The notes: generated from the letters alone by a model not told the origin. 64,000 nt of DNA from Marinospirillum sp035271045 (GCF_035271045.1 NZ_DATESC010000002.1:175898-239897); one strand, 5' to 3'. Numbered from the stretch's first letter, positions 8,474 through 17,805 are shown. Program-made: numbers and translations.

Positions 8474-9142
8474 GTGAGCAACGCTGTGTTTAATTCTCGA
8501 TTATTAGGTACGAATAGCCTGTGGCCTTTGGGTAAAATTGTCTGCGTGGGGCGTAATTATGCTGAACACGCTGCTGAGCTAAATAATCCAGTACCTGAAC
8601 AGCCGCTGTTGTTTATTAAACCAGCAACGAGTGCGGTTGCGATGCAAGCGCCTGTGCGATTACCTACAAATGTGGGTGATGTGCATTATGAAACCGAAAT
8701 TGCCTTATTAATTGGCCAAACGCTGAGCAAAGTTAAGCCTGCCAAAGCTTTGGCAGGCGTGGTGGGTGTGGGATTGGCGCTAGACTTGACTTTGCGTGAT
8801 TTGCAGTCAGAACTTAAAAAACTGGGGCATCCGTGGGAAAGAGCCAAAGCTTGGGACGGTGCTTGTCCTTTGTCTGACTTTGTTGATGTTGCAGCGGTTA
8901 ACGACTGGCAAGCCTTAGAATTGAGTTTAAAAATAAATGGCATTGAAAAGCAGCGTGGGCAAGCCAAGCAAATGCTCACGCCGATAGCCGAACTACTTAG
9001 TCATATTAGCCAAACTTTTACGCTGCTGGCGGGTGATGTGGTGATTACTGGTACACCCGCTGGTGTGGGTAAGTTAGCGGTGGGCGATCAGTTAGAATTA
9101 GCCTTAACTGGCTTGTTGCAGGTAGAAACGCGTGTAATTTAA
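8474..9142 (+). CDS. Fumarylacetoacetate hydrolase-family protein (YcgM/FAHD1-like acylpyruvate hydrolase)
   Basis: A 222-residue FAH-fold hydrolase. Family members cleave acylpyruvates or decarboxylate oxaloacetate using a Mg ion. Visible signatures are IVCVGRNYAEHAAEL near residue 22, LLFIKPATSAV, the metal-binding HYETEIALLIG near residue 72, RAKAWDGACPLSDF near 131, and GDVVITGTPAGVG near 190. It starts with GTG only 3 bases after the pyrC' stop, with AAAATAAAGGGTG giving an in-place ribosome site. It is therefore probably expressed with the pyrimidine genes, though no direct metabolic link is evident. The exact substrate is unknown. Confidence 0.85.
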   Translation: MSNAVFNSRLLGTNSLWPLGKIVCVGRNYAEHAAELNNPVPEQPLLFIKPATSAVAMQAPVRLPTNVGDVHYETEIALLIGQTLSKVKPAKALAGVVGVGLALDLTLRDLQSELKKLGHPWERAKAWDGACPLSDFVDVAAVNDWQALELSLKINGIEKQRGQAKQMLTPIAELLSHISQTFTLLAGDVVITGTPAGVGKLAVGDQLELALTGLLQVETRVI

Positions 9143-9185
9143 ATAAAGTTATTTTAGCCAAGTGAATGAACAAAGGAATGCGCTA

Positions 9186-10358
9186 ATGACAAGTAACACT
9201 TTAGTAACATCAAGCGTAGCAAAAGTAAGCTTGATAACAGCCATGAGTGAGCGGCAAGGATTGCCCGAAAAACTAAGATTATTAGCTGAAAGATTACAAG
9301 AAAAATATGCACAGGTAGAACGCTTTTCGATTGCCTTGTATCACCCTGCTACTGATAAAGTACGCACTTTTTTTACCACTAGCCACTGTGATATGGCCAT
9401 TACTGCGTATGATTTTCGGCTTCAGGATGCGCGATCGCTGTATGCCCTTGCGCTTAATAGAAAGCCTAGAGTTATTCATGATTTGACCGAATTGGTACCG
9501 CCTAAAAATTTAGGCGCTGTTAATCCGCATACTTTAAAACTGGTTAGCCAAGGTTGGCGTTCCAGTTTTACGTTACCTTTGTTAGTTGATGACGAGTTGA
9601 TTGGCTTTGTATTTTTTAACTCGCAAACTATTTGCACTTTTCAAGATGATTTATTAGCAGAGTTAGAGCTGTACTGTCAGCTAATTGCTCAGTTGGTTTA
9701 CCAAGACCATGCGGCAATCAAAACGTTAACTGCTGCAGTGCGCTCCACCATGTCCTTGTGTGCTAAAAGAGATCCTGAAACGGGCGCTCATTTAGAACGC
9801 ATGGCGCAATTTTCTCAATTAATAGCCGTTAACTTAGCACCAAAATGGATATTTAGTGATCGCCAATTACAGCACCTGTTGCTGTTTGCACCTCTGCATG
9901 ATTTAGGCAAAATAGCCATTGCTGACCGAGTGTTATTAAAGCCTGGTAAGCTAACTGATGATGAGTTTAAAGAAATGCAGCAGCACACAGTTAAAGGCTG
10001 TGAGCTGTTAAGTTTAGTGATTAATAATCATGGTTTAGAAAGCCTAGATGATATACAAATGTTAAAAAACCTAGTGCTTTACCACCATGAAAAAATGGAT
10101 GGCACGGGTTATCCAGAAGGATTGAAAGGCGAAGAAATTCCTATTGAGGCAAGGATTATTGCTGTTGCTGATGTTTTTGATGCGCTTACCAGTGAGCGTC
10201 CTTATAAGAAAGCTTGGTCAGTGATGGATACCTTGGCAGAGTTACAACGCATGGCAGGCAGCCATTTAGATGCGGATTGCGTGGACGCTTTGGTAAACAA
10301 CCGTGAACAGGCAGAATACATTCTTAACAAGCTTCGCTGTGAAATAAGCGAAGCCTAG
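9186..10358 (+). CDS. GAF and HD-GYP domain protein, probable cyclic-di-GMP phosphodiesterase
   Basis: About 390 residues. A GAF-like sensor occupies roughly residues 20-175. A C-terminal HD-GYP domain carries HDLGK near residue 237 and HHEKMDGTGYPEGL near 303-316, followed by IPIEARIIAVADVFDALTS. All signature residues are intact, which suggests an active c-di-GMP hydrolase. I prefer ATG 9186 because AAAGGA lies 8 bases before it; a GTG at 9162 is also in frame. There is no receiver domain or membrane segment, so it should be cytoplasmic and respond to a small ligand through GAF. An 8-bp stem GCTTCGCT/AGCGAAGC overlaps its end. Confidence 0.88.
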   Translation: MTSNTLVTSSVAKVSLITAMSERQGLPEKLRLLAERLQEKYAQVERFSIALYHPATDKVRTFFTTSHCDMAITAYDFRLQDARSLYALALNRKPRVIHDLTELVPPKNLGAVNPHTLKLVSQGWRSSFTLPLLVDDELIGFVFFNSQTICTFQDDLLAELELYCQLIAQLVYQDHAAIKTLTAAVRSTMSLCAKRDPETGAHLERMAQFSQLIAVNLAPKWIFSDRQLQHLLLFAPLHDLGKIAIADRVLLKPGKLTDDEFKEMQQHTVKGCELLSLVINNHGLESLDDIQMLKNLVLYHHEKMDGTGYPEGLKGEEIPIEARIIAVADVFDALTSERPYKKAWSVMDTLAELQRMAGSHLDADCVDALVNNREQAEYILNKLRCEISEA

Positions 10359-10392
10359 TTAGATTAAGCCTAGCTAGATGATGGCGGCTAAA

Positions 10393-10731
10393 CTAAATGG
10401 CATCTTTACCTTTTTCACCAGTACGAATACGAATGATTTGGTCGAGCGGGGTCACAAAAATTTTGCCATCACCAATTTTTCCAGTGTTAGCAACGGTAAT
10501 AATGGAGTCAATTACTTGCTCTTCCATAGCATCATCTACAGCAACTTCTAATTTTATTTTAGGTAAAAAATCCACTACATATTCAGCACCACGATAAAGT
10601 TCGGTGTGCCCTTTTTGACGACCAAACCCTTTTACTTCAGTAACAGTAATGCCTTGTACGCCAATTTCAGAAAGTGCTTCACGTACATCGTCTAGCTTAA
10701 AAGGTTTGATAATGGCGGTAATTAGCTTCAT
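10393..10731 (-). CDS. glnK: Nitrogen regulatory PII protein (GlnB/GlnK family)
   Basis: A 112-residue trimeric PII signal protein that senses 2-oxoglutarate, ATP/ADP and, through uridylylation, glutamine. It has the T-loop GHTELYRGAEYVVDF with Tyr51 as the modification site. It also has the B-loop TGKIGDGKIF and C-terminal IRIRTGEKGKDAI. In Pseudomonas a glnK lies in this neighbourhood next to ubiK and comM, which favours GlnK over GlnB. However, its usual partner amtB is not here, and I could not find a sigma-54 promoter with correct GG-N10-GC spacing upstream. The choice of symbol is therefore by context. Confidence 0.9.
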   Translation of the reverse strand: MKLITAIIKPFKLDDVREALSEIGVQGITVTEVKGFGRQKGHTELYRGAEYVVDFLPKIKLEVAVDDAMEEQVIDSIITVANTGKIGDGKIFVTPLDQIIRIRTGEKGKDAI

Positions 10732-10889
10732 TGTTGCTTCCTCGGTAAATGAATAAATATTGCTTAATGGTAAAGCCTCTAGCTATAAATAACCAAAAGA
10801 GATGCGATATTTTTTAGGTCAGTAAACTTGATCTAACCCGTTTTTTATAAAAAATCAGCTATGTTAAGCTGCCGATATTAGGAGATAGT

Positions 10890-11132
10890 ATGCTTAAACC
10901 TGAGTACTTACAAAAAATAACCAGTGAGATAACTACAAAGTTGGGTAGTTTAAACCAACCTTTACCTACAAGTCAGGCGCTAAAAAATCTAGTTAACGAA
11001 ATAGTAACAAAGTTAGATTTAGTTAGCCGTGAAGATTACGAGCGTTTGTTGCAGATTCATCAGCGTACACGGCAAAAAGTAGACCAGTTAAATTCGCGCG
11101 TAGAGATGTTAGAGGATAGGTTAAAAAACTAG
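10890..11132 (+). CDS. ubiK: Ubiquinone biosynthesis accessory factor UbiK (YqiC family)
   Basis: An 80-residue protein of the BMFP/YqiC family. It is largely helical with a C-terminal coiled coil (TRQKVDQLNSRVEMLEDRL, about residues 58-76). UbiK assists the ubiquinone-synthesis complex together with UbiJ under aerobic conditions. TAGGAGATAGT gives a good ribosome site. It is divergent from the PII gene, across a 158-base promoter region, and lies 51 bases before comM. Confidence 0.85.
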   Translation: MLKPEYLQKITSEITTKLGSLNQPLPTSQALKNLVNEIVTKLDLVSREDYERLLQIHQRTRQKVDQLNSRVEMLEDRLKN

Positions 11133-11183
11133 ATTAAAACGGTGTTAAAAGAACTCAGTTAAGAGATTACAAGGAGGTTTAAG

Positions 11184-12683
11184 ATGTCGCTGGCATTGGT
11201 TGCAAGTCGTGCCCTTATTGGCTTGGATTCACCTGAAGTTCGTGTTGAAGTACATTTGGCTAATGGTTTGCCTGCATTTAATTTGGTTGGAATGCCAGAA
11301 GTAGCGGTTAGAGAAAGTCGTGATCGGGTGCGTAGCGCATTAATGACGGCGGGCTTTGAGTTTCCTGCGCGGCGTATTACCGTTAATCTTTCGCCAGCCG
11401 ATTTGCCTAAAGAAGGGGGGCGTTATGACCTTCCCATCGCGCTAGGTATTTTAGTTGCTTCTCAACAATTACCGCAAAATAGCCTTAATGGCCGTGAGTT
11501 TATTGGCGAGCTGGCTTTAAATGGCGAGTTGAGAAAAATAAAAGGCGCATTACCCACGGCTTTATCAACTTCAAAAATAGGTAACTTTTTAGTGCTGCCT
11601 GCGGCTAATTTGCCAGAAGTTGGGTTGGTTTCTAGCTTAAAAACGGGTGGCGCTCATCACTTGCTAGATGTTGCTGCAGCGTTGCGGGGTCAAGCCGAGT
11701 TCTTAACACCTAGCCACACGCCTTTAGACGTTGTTAGCTTAAATTACACCGATTTATTAGAAGTAAAAGGTCAGCAAGCCGCAAAAAGGGCTTTAATGGT
11801 TGCGGCGGCTGGGCAACATAATCTGCTGTTTTGTGGGCCACCTGGCAGTGGTAAAACTTTATTAGCACGCTGTTTATTGGGGTTATTGCCTGAACCCAGT
11901 GAAGAAGAAGCCTTAGAAGTTGCCGCGATTCAATCCATCGTTCAAGGGTTTGATGCCAGCACTTGGCGACAACGCCCATTTCGTTCACCCCACCATACGT
12001 CATCCGCTGTTGCTTTAGTGGGCGGTGGCAGCAATCCTTTACCCGGCGAAATTTCTTTAGCCCACCGGGGTATTTTATTTTTAGATGAGCTGCCTGAGTT
12101 TGGTCGACAAGTTTTAGAAGTGTTGCGTGAGCCTTTAGAAGCTGGCGTGATTCACCTTGCTCGTGCTAAACGCAAGGCAAGCTATCCAGCACAGTTTTTA
12201 TTAATTGCTGCGATGAATCCTTGCCCTTGCGGTCATTTGGGTGATCCACGCAAAGCTTGTATTTGTCCACAAGGCTTAATTCACCGCTATCAATCACGCT
12301 TGTCAGGGCCTTTGTTAGATAGAATTGATTTACACCTTGAAGTACCTGCTTTGCCAGCCGATTGTTTATGGCAACCCGTTGAAGGTGAAAGCTCCGCTCA
12401 AGTGCGTGTAAGAGTAAAAGAAGCACGGCAACTGCAAATACAGCGGGCAGGCAAGCCAAATTCACAACTATCACCCACAGAATTAGAAACCTTTGCACCT
12501 TTAGGCAAAGAACAACAACAGCTATTAACACGCGCTATGAATAAGATACATCTGTCAGCTAGAGCCGCGCACCGTATAATCAAAGTAGCACTGACTTTAG
12601 CTGACTTAGAAACCAAGTCCGTTATAGAGTCTAAACATTTATTAGAAGCACTTAGCTACCGTAAACTACCTTGGTCAGACTAA
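11184..12683 (+). CDS. comM: YifB/ComM family Mg-chelatase-like AAA+ ATPase
   Basis: A 499-residue hexameric helicase-like ATPase; ComM of Vibrio drives branch migration during natural transformation. An N-terminal ChlI-like domain (about 1-165) includes FNLVGMPEVAVRESRDRVRSA. The Walker A motif is LFCGPPGSGKTLLA near residue 215, followed by FRSPHHTSSAVALVGGG and Walker B ILFLDELPEF. AMNPCPCGHLGD and a Cys pair lie further on, then the C-terminal Mg-chelatase domain. AAGGAGGTTTAAG before the ATG is a near-perfect ribosome site. No other competence genes are close by. Confidence 0.95.
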   Translation: MSLALVASRALIGLDSPEVRVEVHLANGLPAFNLVGMPEVAVRESRDRVRSALMTAGFEFPARRITVNLSPADLPKEGGRYDLPIALGILVASQQLPQNSLNGREFIGELALNGELRKIKGALPTALSTSKIGNFLVLPAANLPEVGLVSSLKTGGAHHLLDVAAALRGQAEFLTPSHTPLDVVSLNYTDLLEVKGQQAAKRALMVAAAGQHNLLFCGPPGSGKTLLARCLLGLLPEPSEEEALEVAAIQSIVQGFDASTWRQRPFRSPHHTSSAVALVGGGSNPLPGEISLAHRGILFLDELPEFGRQVLEVLREPLEAGVIHLARAKRKASYPAQFLLIAAMNPCPCGHLGDPRKACICPQGLIHRYQSRLSGPLLDRIDLHLEVPALPADCLWQPVEGESSAQVRVRVKEARQLQIQRAGKPNSQLSPTELETFAPLGKEQQQLLTRAMNKIHLSARAAHRIIKVALTLADLETKSVIESKHLLEALSYRKLPWSD

Positions 12684-12698
12684 TTTAATGGTATAACT

Positions 12699-13889
12699 AT
12701 GCAGTTTCCAACTTTACAATCCCTTGCAACAACACAAGTCATTAGCCTAAACGAACAGGCTAGTTTGGCTGAAGCGCTAAGTCTGATGAATAAACATACC
12801 ATTCGTAGTTTATTAGTGAACAGCAGTCAGGGTTATCGCTTATTACAAACTAAAGATTTAATGGCGTTTCATTTGCAGGGCATTAATTTTAAGGTGCCTT
12901 TAGCGCAAGTATTGCTGCCTAGAGCGTTGCAATTGCCACCTGAAGTTGATGTGCAAGAAGCGATTAAGCTGATTAGTTTGCATCAAGCCGAGCAAGTTTG
13001 TTTGATTGATGAAAATGAGCAGCTTTGTGGCATTGTGACTTACACCGATCTAGTACAAAACCTTGATCCTGATGCTTTAGCTGAAAATCAGCGTTTGGGT
13101 GATTTATTGCGCGGAATGCAGCTATTGCAGGTTAATAAAGAAATGCCGATTAACCTAGTATTGGGATTGATGCAGCGGCAAGATGTTAATACGGCTTTAA
13201 TTAGTGAAGATCGTGTGCCTTTAGGTATGCTTACTTTATCGGATGTGATGCGTTTGCTGGATGCTAATTTAGACCTTTCTAGCCGTGTCGATACGGTGAT
13301 GTCTAGCCCAGTATCCACTTTGTCCGAGTATTTTTCAGTGCGCCAAGCCATTAATAATATGCGTGAACAAGGCTTTAAGCGTTTAGTGGTGGTTAATGAT
13401 GCTAATAAGGTGGTGGGTTTAATACGCCAGCAAGATTTAGTTAATCTTTATTACAGTCAGTGGTTTGGGCTGATTAAACAGCAGCAGCAAGAGTTGCTCG
13501 ACAGTAATCAGCATTTGGAACAAAAAGAACAAGCCTTTACTCAGTTGTTAGAAATGTTAGAGTTTCCAGTTTTGTTGTTGAATGCTAAGGGTGAGTTAGA
13601 TCAGTTTAATCAAGCCGCGCAACAAATTTTTGCTAAAGAAAAACTTTTATCCGGTGTTACATTGCAACGGTTGATGCAAGACAATCCTTCAGCGGCTAAT
13701 GCTAAAGATTTTTTTATCAAGTTAGATATAGGCCAAGCTTCACGCGCTGAAGTCATGTTTAAATCAGTGACTGGGCATTATCAAGCTTATCAATTAACAG
13801 CACGTCCGCTTAATAGTGATGCTAGTCGTGGCTTTATGCTACTTAGCTTTAAGCCACGTCAGGCGATAGAGTCTACTTCAAGTTATTAA
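12699..13889 (+). CDS. Four-CBS-domain protein with C-terminal PAS-like domain
   Basis: A 396-residue soluble protein. Two CBS pairs cover about residues 1-250; examples are IRSLLVNSSQGYRLLQTKDLM, EQVCLIDENEQLCGIVTYTDL, TALISEDRVPLGMLTLSDVM and LVVVNDANKVVGLIRQQDLV. A short coiled segment (QQQQELLDSNQHLEQKEQ) leads into a PAS-like domain at about 280-390, with EFPVLLLNAKGELDQFNQAA. CBS pairs usually bind adenine nucleotides. There is no GGDEF, kinase or DNA-binding output, so it may act through protein contacts. It starts 15 bases after comM, and its end overlaps the convergent metF by 17 bases. The specific function is unknown. Confidence 0.8.
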   Translation: MQFPTLQSLATTQVISLNEQASLAEALSLMNKHTIRSLLVNSSQGYRLLQTKDLMAFHLQGINFKVPLAQVLLPRALQLPPEVDVQEAIKLISLHQAEQVCLIDENEQLCGIVTYTDLVQNLDPDALAENQRLGDLLRGMQLLQVNKEMPINLVLGLMQRQDVNTALISEDRVPLGMLTLSDVMRLLDANLDLSSRVDTVMSSPVSTLSEYFSVRQAINNMREQGFKRLVVVNDANKVVGLIRQQDLVNLYYSQWFGLIKQQQQELLDSNQHLEQKEQAFTQLLEMLEFPVLLLNAKGELDQFNQAAQQIFAKEKLLSGVTLQRLMQDNPSAANAKDFFIKLDIGQASRAEVMFKSVTGHYQAYQLTARPLNSDASRGFMLLSFKPRQAIESTSSY

Positions 13890-14712
13890 CAACAGCTAAA
13901 GAGGCTTCAGCTTGATTAAGGGTATAAAAGTGCAAGCTGGGCGCGCCACCTTCAATTAGCTGTTGACAAAGGTTAGAAATGACTTCTTCACCAAACTTAA
14001 TAATGCTGTCGCTATCATCGCCATAAGATTCGAGTTGTTTTCTAATCCAGCGCGGTAATTCAGCACCACAAGCATCAGAAAAACGCGCCAGTTTACTGTA
14101 GTTAGTAATCGGCATAATGCCAGGAATAATGGGGATTTCGATACCTTTTGCCCTGACTCTATCTACAAAATAAAAATAAGCATCGGCATTAAAAAAGTAT
14201 TGGGTAATCGCGCTGTCGGCACCAGCTTGGCATTTACGCACAAAGTTTTGAATATCAACGTCTAGGTTGGCTGCTTGAGGGTGAGATTCAGGGTAAGCAG
14301 CCACTTCAATAATAAAATCTTTGCCAAACTCTTGGCGAATAAATGCAACCAATTCATTGGCATAACGCAATTCACCACCCATACCCATACCAGAAGGTAA
14401 ATCACCACGCAAAGCAACTAAGCGGCGAATGCCCTTGTCTTTGTAGCCTTGTAATTGATTGCGTAATTCGGCACGGCTTGCACCAATACACGACATGTGT
14501 GGTGCTGAATCAATGCCGCTTTCACGTAAAGCTAAAACGGTTTGTAAGGTGCCATCTTGGGTAGAACCACCGGCGCCATAGGTAACAGAAAAAAATTCAG
14601 GATTCAGGGCAGCAAGCTTATTGCGCACCACTAAAAGCTTTTCTTGGCCTACGGGTGTTTTAGGGGGAAAAAACTCAAAACTAATGGGTATAGAAGGCAT
14701 GATTATTCTCAT
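13873..14712 (-). CDS. metF: 5,10-methylenetetrahydrofolate reductase
   Basis: A 279-residue flavoprotein with a TIM-barrel fold. It makes 5-methyl-THF for methionine synthesis. Visible motifs are SFEFFPPKT near residue 11, FSVTYGAGGSTQDGT near 38, SCIGASRAEL, ALRGDLPSG near 101, ITQYFFNADAYFYF near 173 and IPGIMPITNY near 200. It serves the same methyl cycle as ahcY, which lies 5.5 kb downstream in the window and is controlled by an SAH riboswitch. I found no such riboswitch before metF. Confidence 0.96.
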   Translation of the reverse strand: MRIIMPSIPISFEFFPPKTPVGQEKLLVVRNKLAALNPEFFSVTYGAGGSTQDGTLQTVLALRESGIDSAPHMSCIGASRAELRNQLQGYKDKGIRRLVALRGDLPSGMGMGGELRYANELVAFIRQEFGKDFIIEVAAYPESHPQAANLDVDIQNFVRKCQAGADSAITQYFFNADAYFYFVDRVRAKGIEIPIIPGIMPITNYSKLARFSDACGAELPRWIRKQLESYGDDSDSIIKFGEEVISNLCQQLIEGGAPSLHFYTLNQAEASLAVVNNLK

Positions 14713-14805
14713 TTATATTAATTGGATTCATCTTACCTGCTGATTAAGATGAATAAAATAGCAGTTGCTTGAAACTTATTAGCAGACTGGATGAGATTTA
14801 TTCAT

Positions 14806-15735
14806 TTAATGAATGATTGAGTGTTTTTTTATAAAAGTCGCTAAAATAATGCCGCTAAAAATAAGCAGCATTCCTGCCCAGTGAAAACCTTCTAGTTGTT
14901 CGCCTAAAAAAATACTGGCTAAAATTAAGCCCCAGACTGGAATTAAATGAATAAAATAACCCGCACGGCTTGCGCTAAGCACCTCTACACCACGATTCCA
15001 AAATAAAAAAGCACCAATAGATGCAAATAAACCAACATAACCAATACTTAATAAGCTGGTTAGGTTGAAGCTAAAATTGCGTTCTTGTACCAGTAGTTCG
15101 TAAAGGTAAAACGGCGTGAGTTGTAGCCAACCAAAAATAACCGTTAACGCAAAAAAAGCCAGCCCACTTAAATCGGTTGGGCGACTGCGTAACATAACGG
15201 AATAAATAGCCCAACTAAATACCGCTGCAAGTACCCAAAGATTACCGTTACCACTGCCAAGCTGGTTTAATAATTGACTGGGTTGCCCTTGACTAATCAG
15301 CACGCTAATACCGGCAAGTGAAACCGCTAACCCTATAATTTGCTTTGAGCTAATAGCGTCGCCATAAAACCACCAAGAAAAAACTAAAATAAACAGTGGG
15401 CAAGCAGATAAAAGTAAAATGCCGTTGCTTGCAGGTAAGGTTTGTAAACCGATATAAACCAGCGTATTAAAACCTGTAACGCCAAACAGTGCCATTAAAG
15501 ACAACTTAAACCAGTGGGCTTTGATAATGTGTTTGGCGTTCCAAAGCTGTTGCCCAGCAAAAGGAAGAATAATCAACATGGCCAGTAACCAGCGCCACCA
15601 AGCTAAGGCTAACGGTGGGATTTCAGTATGCACAGCACGGGCGACAATGAAATTACCACCCCAAAATAAAGTCGTTAAAATCAATAAAAAATAGGCTAGC
15701 CACTCAGCTTTTTTAAGACTTACTTGATTAAACAT
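14806..15735 (-). CDS. EamA/DMT-family permease
   Basis: A 309-residue membrane protein with about ten predicted helices in two EamA repeats (about 12-145 and 168-305). The first begins LLILTTLFWGGNFIVAR and the second LWVLAAVFSWAIYSVMLRSR. Drug/metabolite transporters of this type export amino acids or other small molecules; the substrate cannot be inferred. It is divergent from the TRAP transporter genes, across a 124-base gap. Confidence 0.85.
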   Translation of the reverse strand: MFNQVSLKKAEWLAYFLLILTTLFWGGNFIVARAVHTEIPPLALAWWRWLLAMLIILPFAGQQLWNAKHIIKAHWFKLSLMALFGVTGFNTLVYIGLQTLPASNGILLLSACPLFILVFSWWFYGDAISSKQIIGLAVSLAGISVLISQGQPSQLLNQLGSGNGNLWVLAAVFSWAIYSVMLRSRPTDLSGLAFFALTVIFGWLQLTPFYLYELLVQERNFSFNLTSLLSIGYVGLFASIGAFLFWNRGVEVLSASRAGYFIHLIPVWGLILASIFLGEQLEGFHWAGMLLIFSGIILATFIKKHSIIH

Positions 15736-15859
15736 AAAAAACTCATCAGGTTAAAGCAGAAGGATTGAACACAGATTGAAGGCGGTGTTTGTGTGTTTTG
15801 GGCTAGAATATCATGTATTCTTGTTGGCTTAATTTAACTTTATATATGAGGGCTGCAAA

Positions 15860-16408
15860 GTGCAGGCTATAGCACTGATCATCCGATTAATCAGTCGATT
15901 TAATATCCTTCTAGGGCAGATTTTTTCCTGGTTTTCTTTAGGCATCGTGCTGGTATGTTTTTCTGTAGTCGTGCTGCGCTATGTTTTTTCTGTGAGTCAA
16001 GTATGGATGCAAGACCTTTATGTTTGGCTTAACGCCATGATGTTTATGGGCTTGGCTGGTTATGCTTTATTTAATAATTCTCACGTTAGGGTCGATATTT
16101 TTTACCGTCCGGCTAGCTTACGTCATAAAGCTTGGGTAGATATGTTTGGCAGCCTATTCTTTATTGCCCCATTTGTAACCATTTTGGTTTATTGGAGTTT
16201 TCCGTATGTTATGCGTTCTTGGAAATGGCTAGAAGGCTCATCTAACTATGGTGGTATGCCGGGCTTATATATCATTAAAAGCTTTATTATGGTATTTGCT
16301 TTTGTAGTGGCTCTACAAGGTTTAGCCATGTTTTTACGGGGTGTTTTGGTGTTATTTAATCAACAAGACTTGCTGCCTAAAGAATACCGTTATCGGGAGA
16401 ATCACTAA
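15860..16408 (+). CDS. dctQ: TRAP transporter small membrane subunit (DctQ type)
   Basis: A 182-residue protein with four predicted membrane helices and the DctQ-fold features VWMQDLYVWLNAMMFMGLAGYAL and HVRVDIFY. It forms the membrane part of a tripartite ATP-independent periplasmic transporter with the DctM subunit encoded 2 bases downstream. The start is a GTG at 15860 with ATGAGGG upstream. The sequence resembles the branch handling alpha-keto acids, mannitol or chloroaromatic acids more than the C4-dicarboxylate branch, judging also from its binding protein. Confidence 0.9.
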   Translation: MQAIALIIRLISRFNILLGQIFSWFSLGIVLVCFSVVVLRYVFSVSQVWMQDLYVWLNAMMFMGLAGYALFNNSHVRVDIFYRPASLRHKAWVDMFGSLFFIAPFVTILVYWSFPYVMRSWKWLEGSSNYGGMPGLYIIKSFIMVFAFVVALQGLAMFLRGVLVLFNQQDLLPKEYRYRENH

Positions 16409-16410
16409 TT

Positions 16411-17805
16411 ATGGAGCCGACTTTAATTGGTGAAGTGCTTTCGGTTGTGATGTTTTTTGGCATCATCGGTGTATTAATGCTGGGTTACCCCGTTGCTTTT
16501 TCACTGGCTGGGGTATCACTTTTTTTTGCAGGTTTAGGCTGGTTGTTAGGTGCTTTTGATCCATCTAACTTTAATAGTCTTGCCTCACGTTATATCGGCG
16601 TAATGCTAAATGAAGTATTGGTTGCTGTGCCTTTATTTATTTTTATGGGCATGATGCTAGAGCGTTCAGGCATAGCTGAAAAGTTATTAATAACTATGGG
16701 TCGTATGTTTGGCACGCTGCGTGGTGGTTTGGGTTTATCGGTTATTTTGGTGGGCGCTTTATTAGCTGCTTCAACGGGCATTATTGGTGCAACCGTAGTT
16801 ACTATGGGGCTGTTGTCTTTACCCGCAATGATTCGTGCAGGTTATGATCCTCGCTTAGCTACTGGTGTTATTTGTGCTTCAGGCACGCTGGGTCAAATTA
16901 TTCCACCCTCAACGGTGCTCATTTTTATGGGTGATATGCTGTCAGGCATTAACGCTCAAGTACAAATGGAAAAAGGCAATTTTGCGCCCTCTGCTGTTTC
17001 TGTGGGTGACTTATTCGCTGGCGCTTTTATACCCGGTTTAATGCTGGTTAGTTTTTATATGTTGTGGATGATTTATAAAGCCATAACCGACCCTAAAAGT
17101 TGTCCGGCTTTGGAAGTCACTGCAGAAGAAAAAGCTAACTTAGGACACGATGTTTTAACCAGCCTTTTGCCACCATTAGTGTTAATTATGGCCGTTTTAG
17201 GTTCTATTTTAGGTGGTATTGCTACGCCAACAGAATCGGCTGCTGTGGGTGCTGTGGGTGCTATGTTGCTAGCGGCAGTCAAACGTAAGCTAACGTTAAC
17301 CAATTTACGCGAATGCATGAGTGCTACGGCAAATACCACGACTATGGTTTTTGTTATTCTCTTGGGTGCGTCTGTTTTCTCGCTGGTATTTCGTATGTTG
17401 GGTGGCGATGAGCTGGTTGCAGATTTTTTAGGGAACTTACCCGGTGGAACGCTAGGCGCAATCGTGTTTGTTATGTTGCTGATGTTCTTGCTGGGCTTTA
17501 TTTTAGATACCTTTGAAATTATTTTTATCGTGCTACCTATTACTGCGCCTATTCTGCTAATGATGGATGTTGATCCTGTTTGGCTAGGCGTTATGGTGGC
17601 AATCAATTTACAAACCAGCTTCTTAACACCGCCTTTTGGCTTTGCGCTTTTTTACCTTCGCGGTGTAGCGCCTTCATCGGTACCAACCCGCATGATTTAT
17701 GAGGGGGTCTTGCCCTTTGTTGGTATTCAATTGGTGGCTTTAGTTACTTTGATTATTTTTCCAGAAATAGTGACTTGGTTGCCTAACAAGCTTTACGGTA
17801 ACTAA
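16411..17805 (+). CDS. dctM: TRAP transporter large membrane subunit (DctM type)
   Basis: A 464-residue integral membrane protein, the ion-coupled permease of the TRAP system. Typical segments are VPLFIFMGMMLERSGIAEKL near residue 71, LLAASTGIIGATVVTMGL, ASGTLGQIIPPSTVLIF near 150, GIATPTESAAVGAVGA near 268, FILDTFEIIFIVLPITAPI near 365 and NLQTSFLTPPFGFALFYLR near 405. It is coexpressed with dctQ. Transcription probably stops at the bidirectional terminator just downstream. Confidence 0.94.
   Translation: MEPTLIGEVLSVVMFFGIIGVLMLGYPVAFSLAGVSLFFAGLGWLLGAFDPSNFNSLASRYIGVMLNEVLVAVPLFIFMGMMLERSGIAEKLLITMGRMFGTLRGGLGLSVILVGALLAASTGIIGATVVTMGLLSLPAMIRAGYDPRLATGVICASGTLGQIIPPSTVLIFMGDMLSGINAQVQMEKGNFAPSAVSVGDLFAGAFIPGLMLVSFYMLWMIYKAITDPKSCPALEVTAEEKANLGHDVLTSLLPPLVLIMAVLGSILGGIATPTESAAVGAVGAMLLAAVKRKLTLTNLRECMSATANTTTMVFVILLGASVFSLVFRMLGGDELVADFLGNLPGGTLGAIVFVMLLMFLLGFILDTFEIIFIVLPITAPILLMMDVDPVWLGVMVAINLQTSFLTPPFGFALFYLRGVAPSSVPTRMIYEGVLPFVGIQLVALVTLIIFPEIVTWLPNKLYGN

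Noticed and set aside
10331..10354. 8-bp hairpin GCTTCGCT/AGCGAAGC at the end of the HD-GYP gene as a terminator
   Set aside because: It lies inside coding sequence up to the stop and is not followed by a T run, so evidence for termination is poor.
10732..10889. Sigma-54 promoter for the PII gene
   Set aside because: The candidate GC and CC pairs on the plus strand are 9 or 12 bases apart rather than the required 10.
17073..17606. Long antisense frame inside dctM
   Set aside because: Ser/Ile/Thr/Pro-rich shadow of a hydrophobic membrane gene, with no recognisable domain and no ribosome site.
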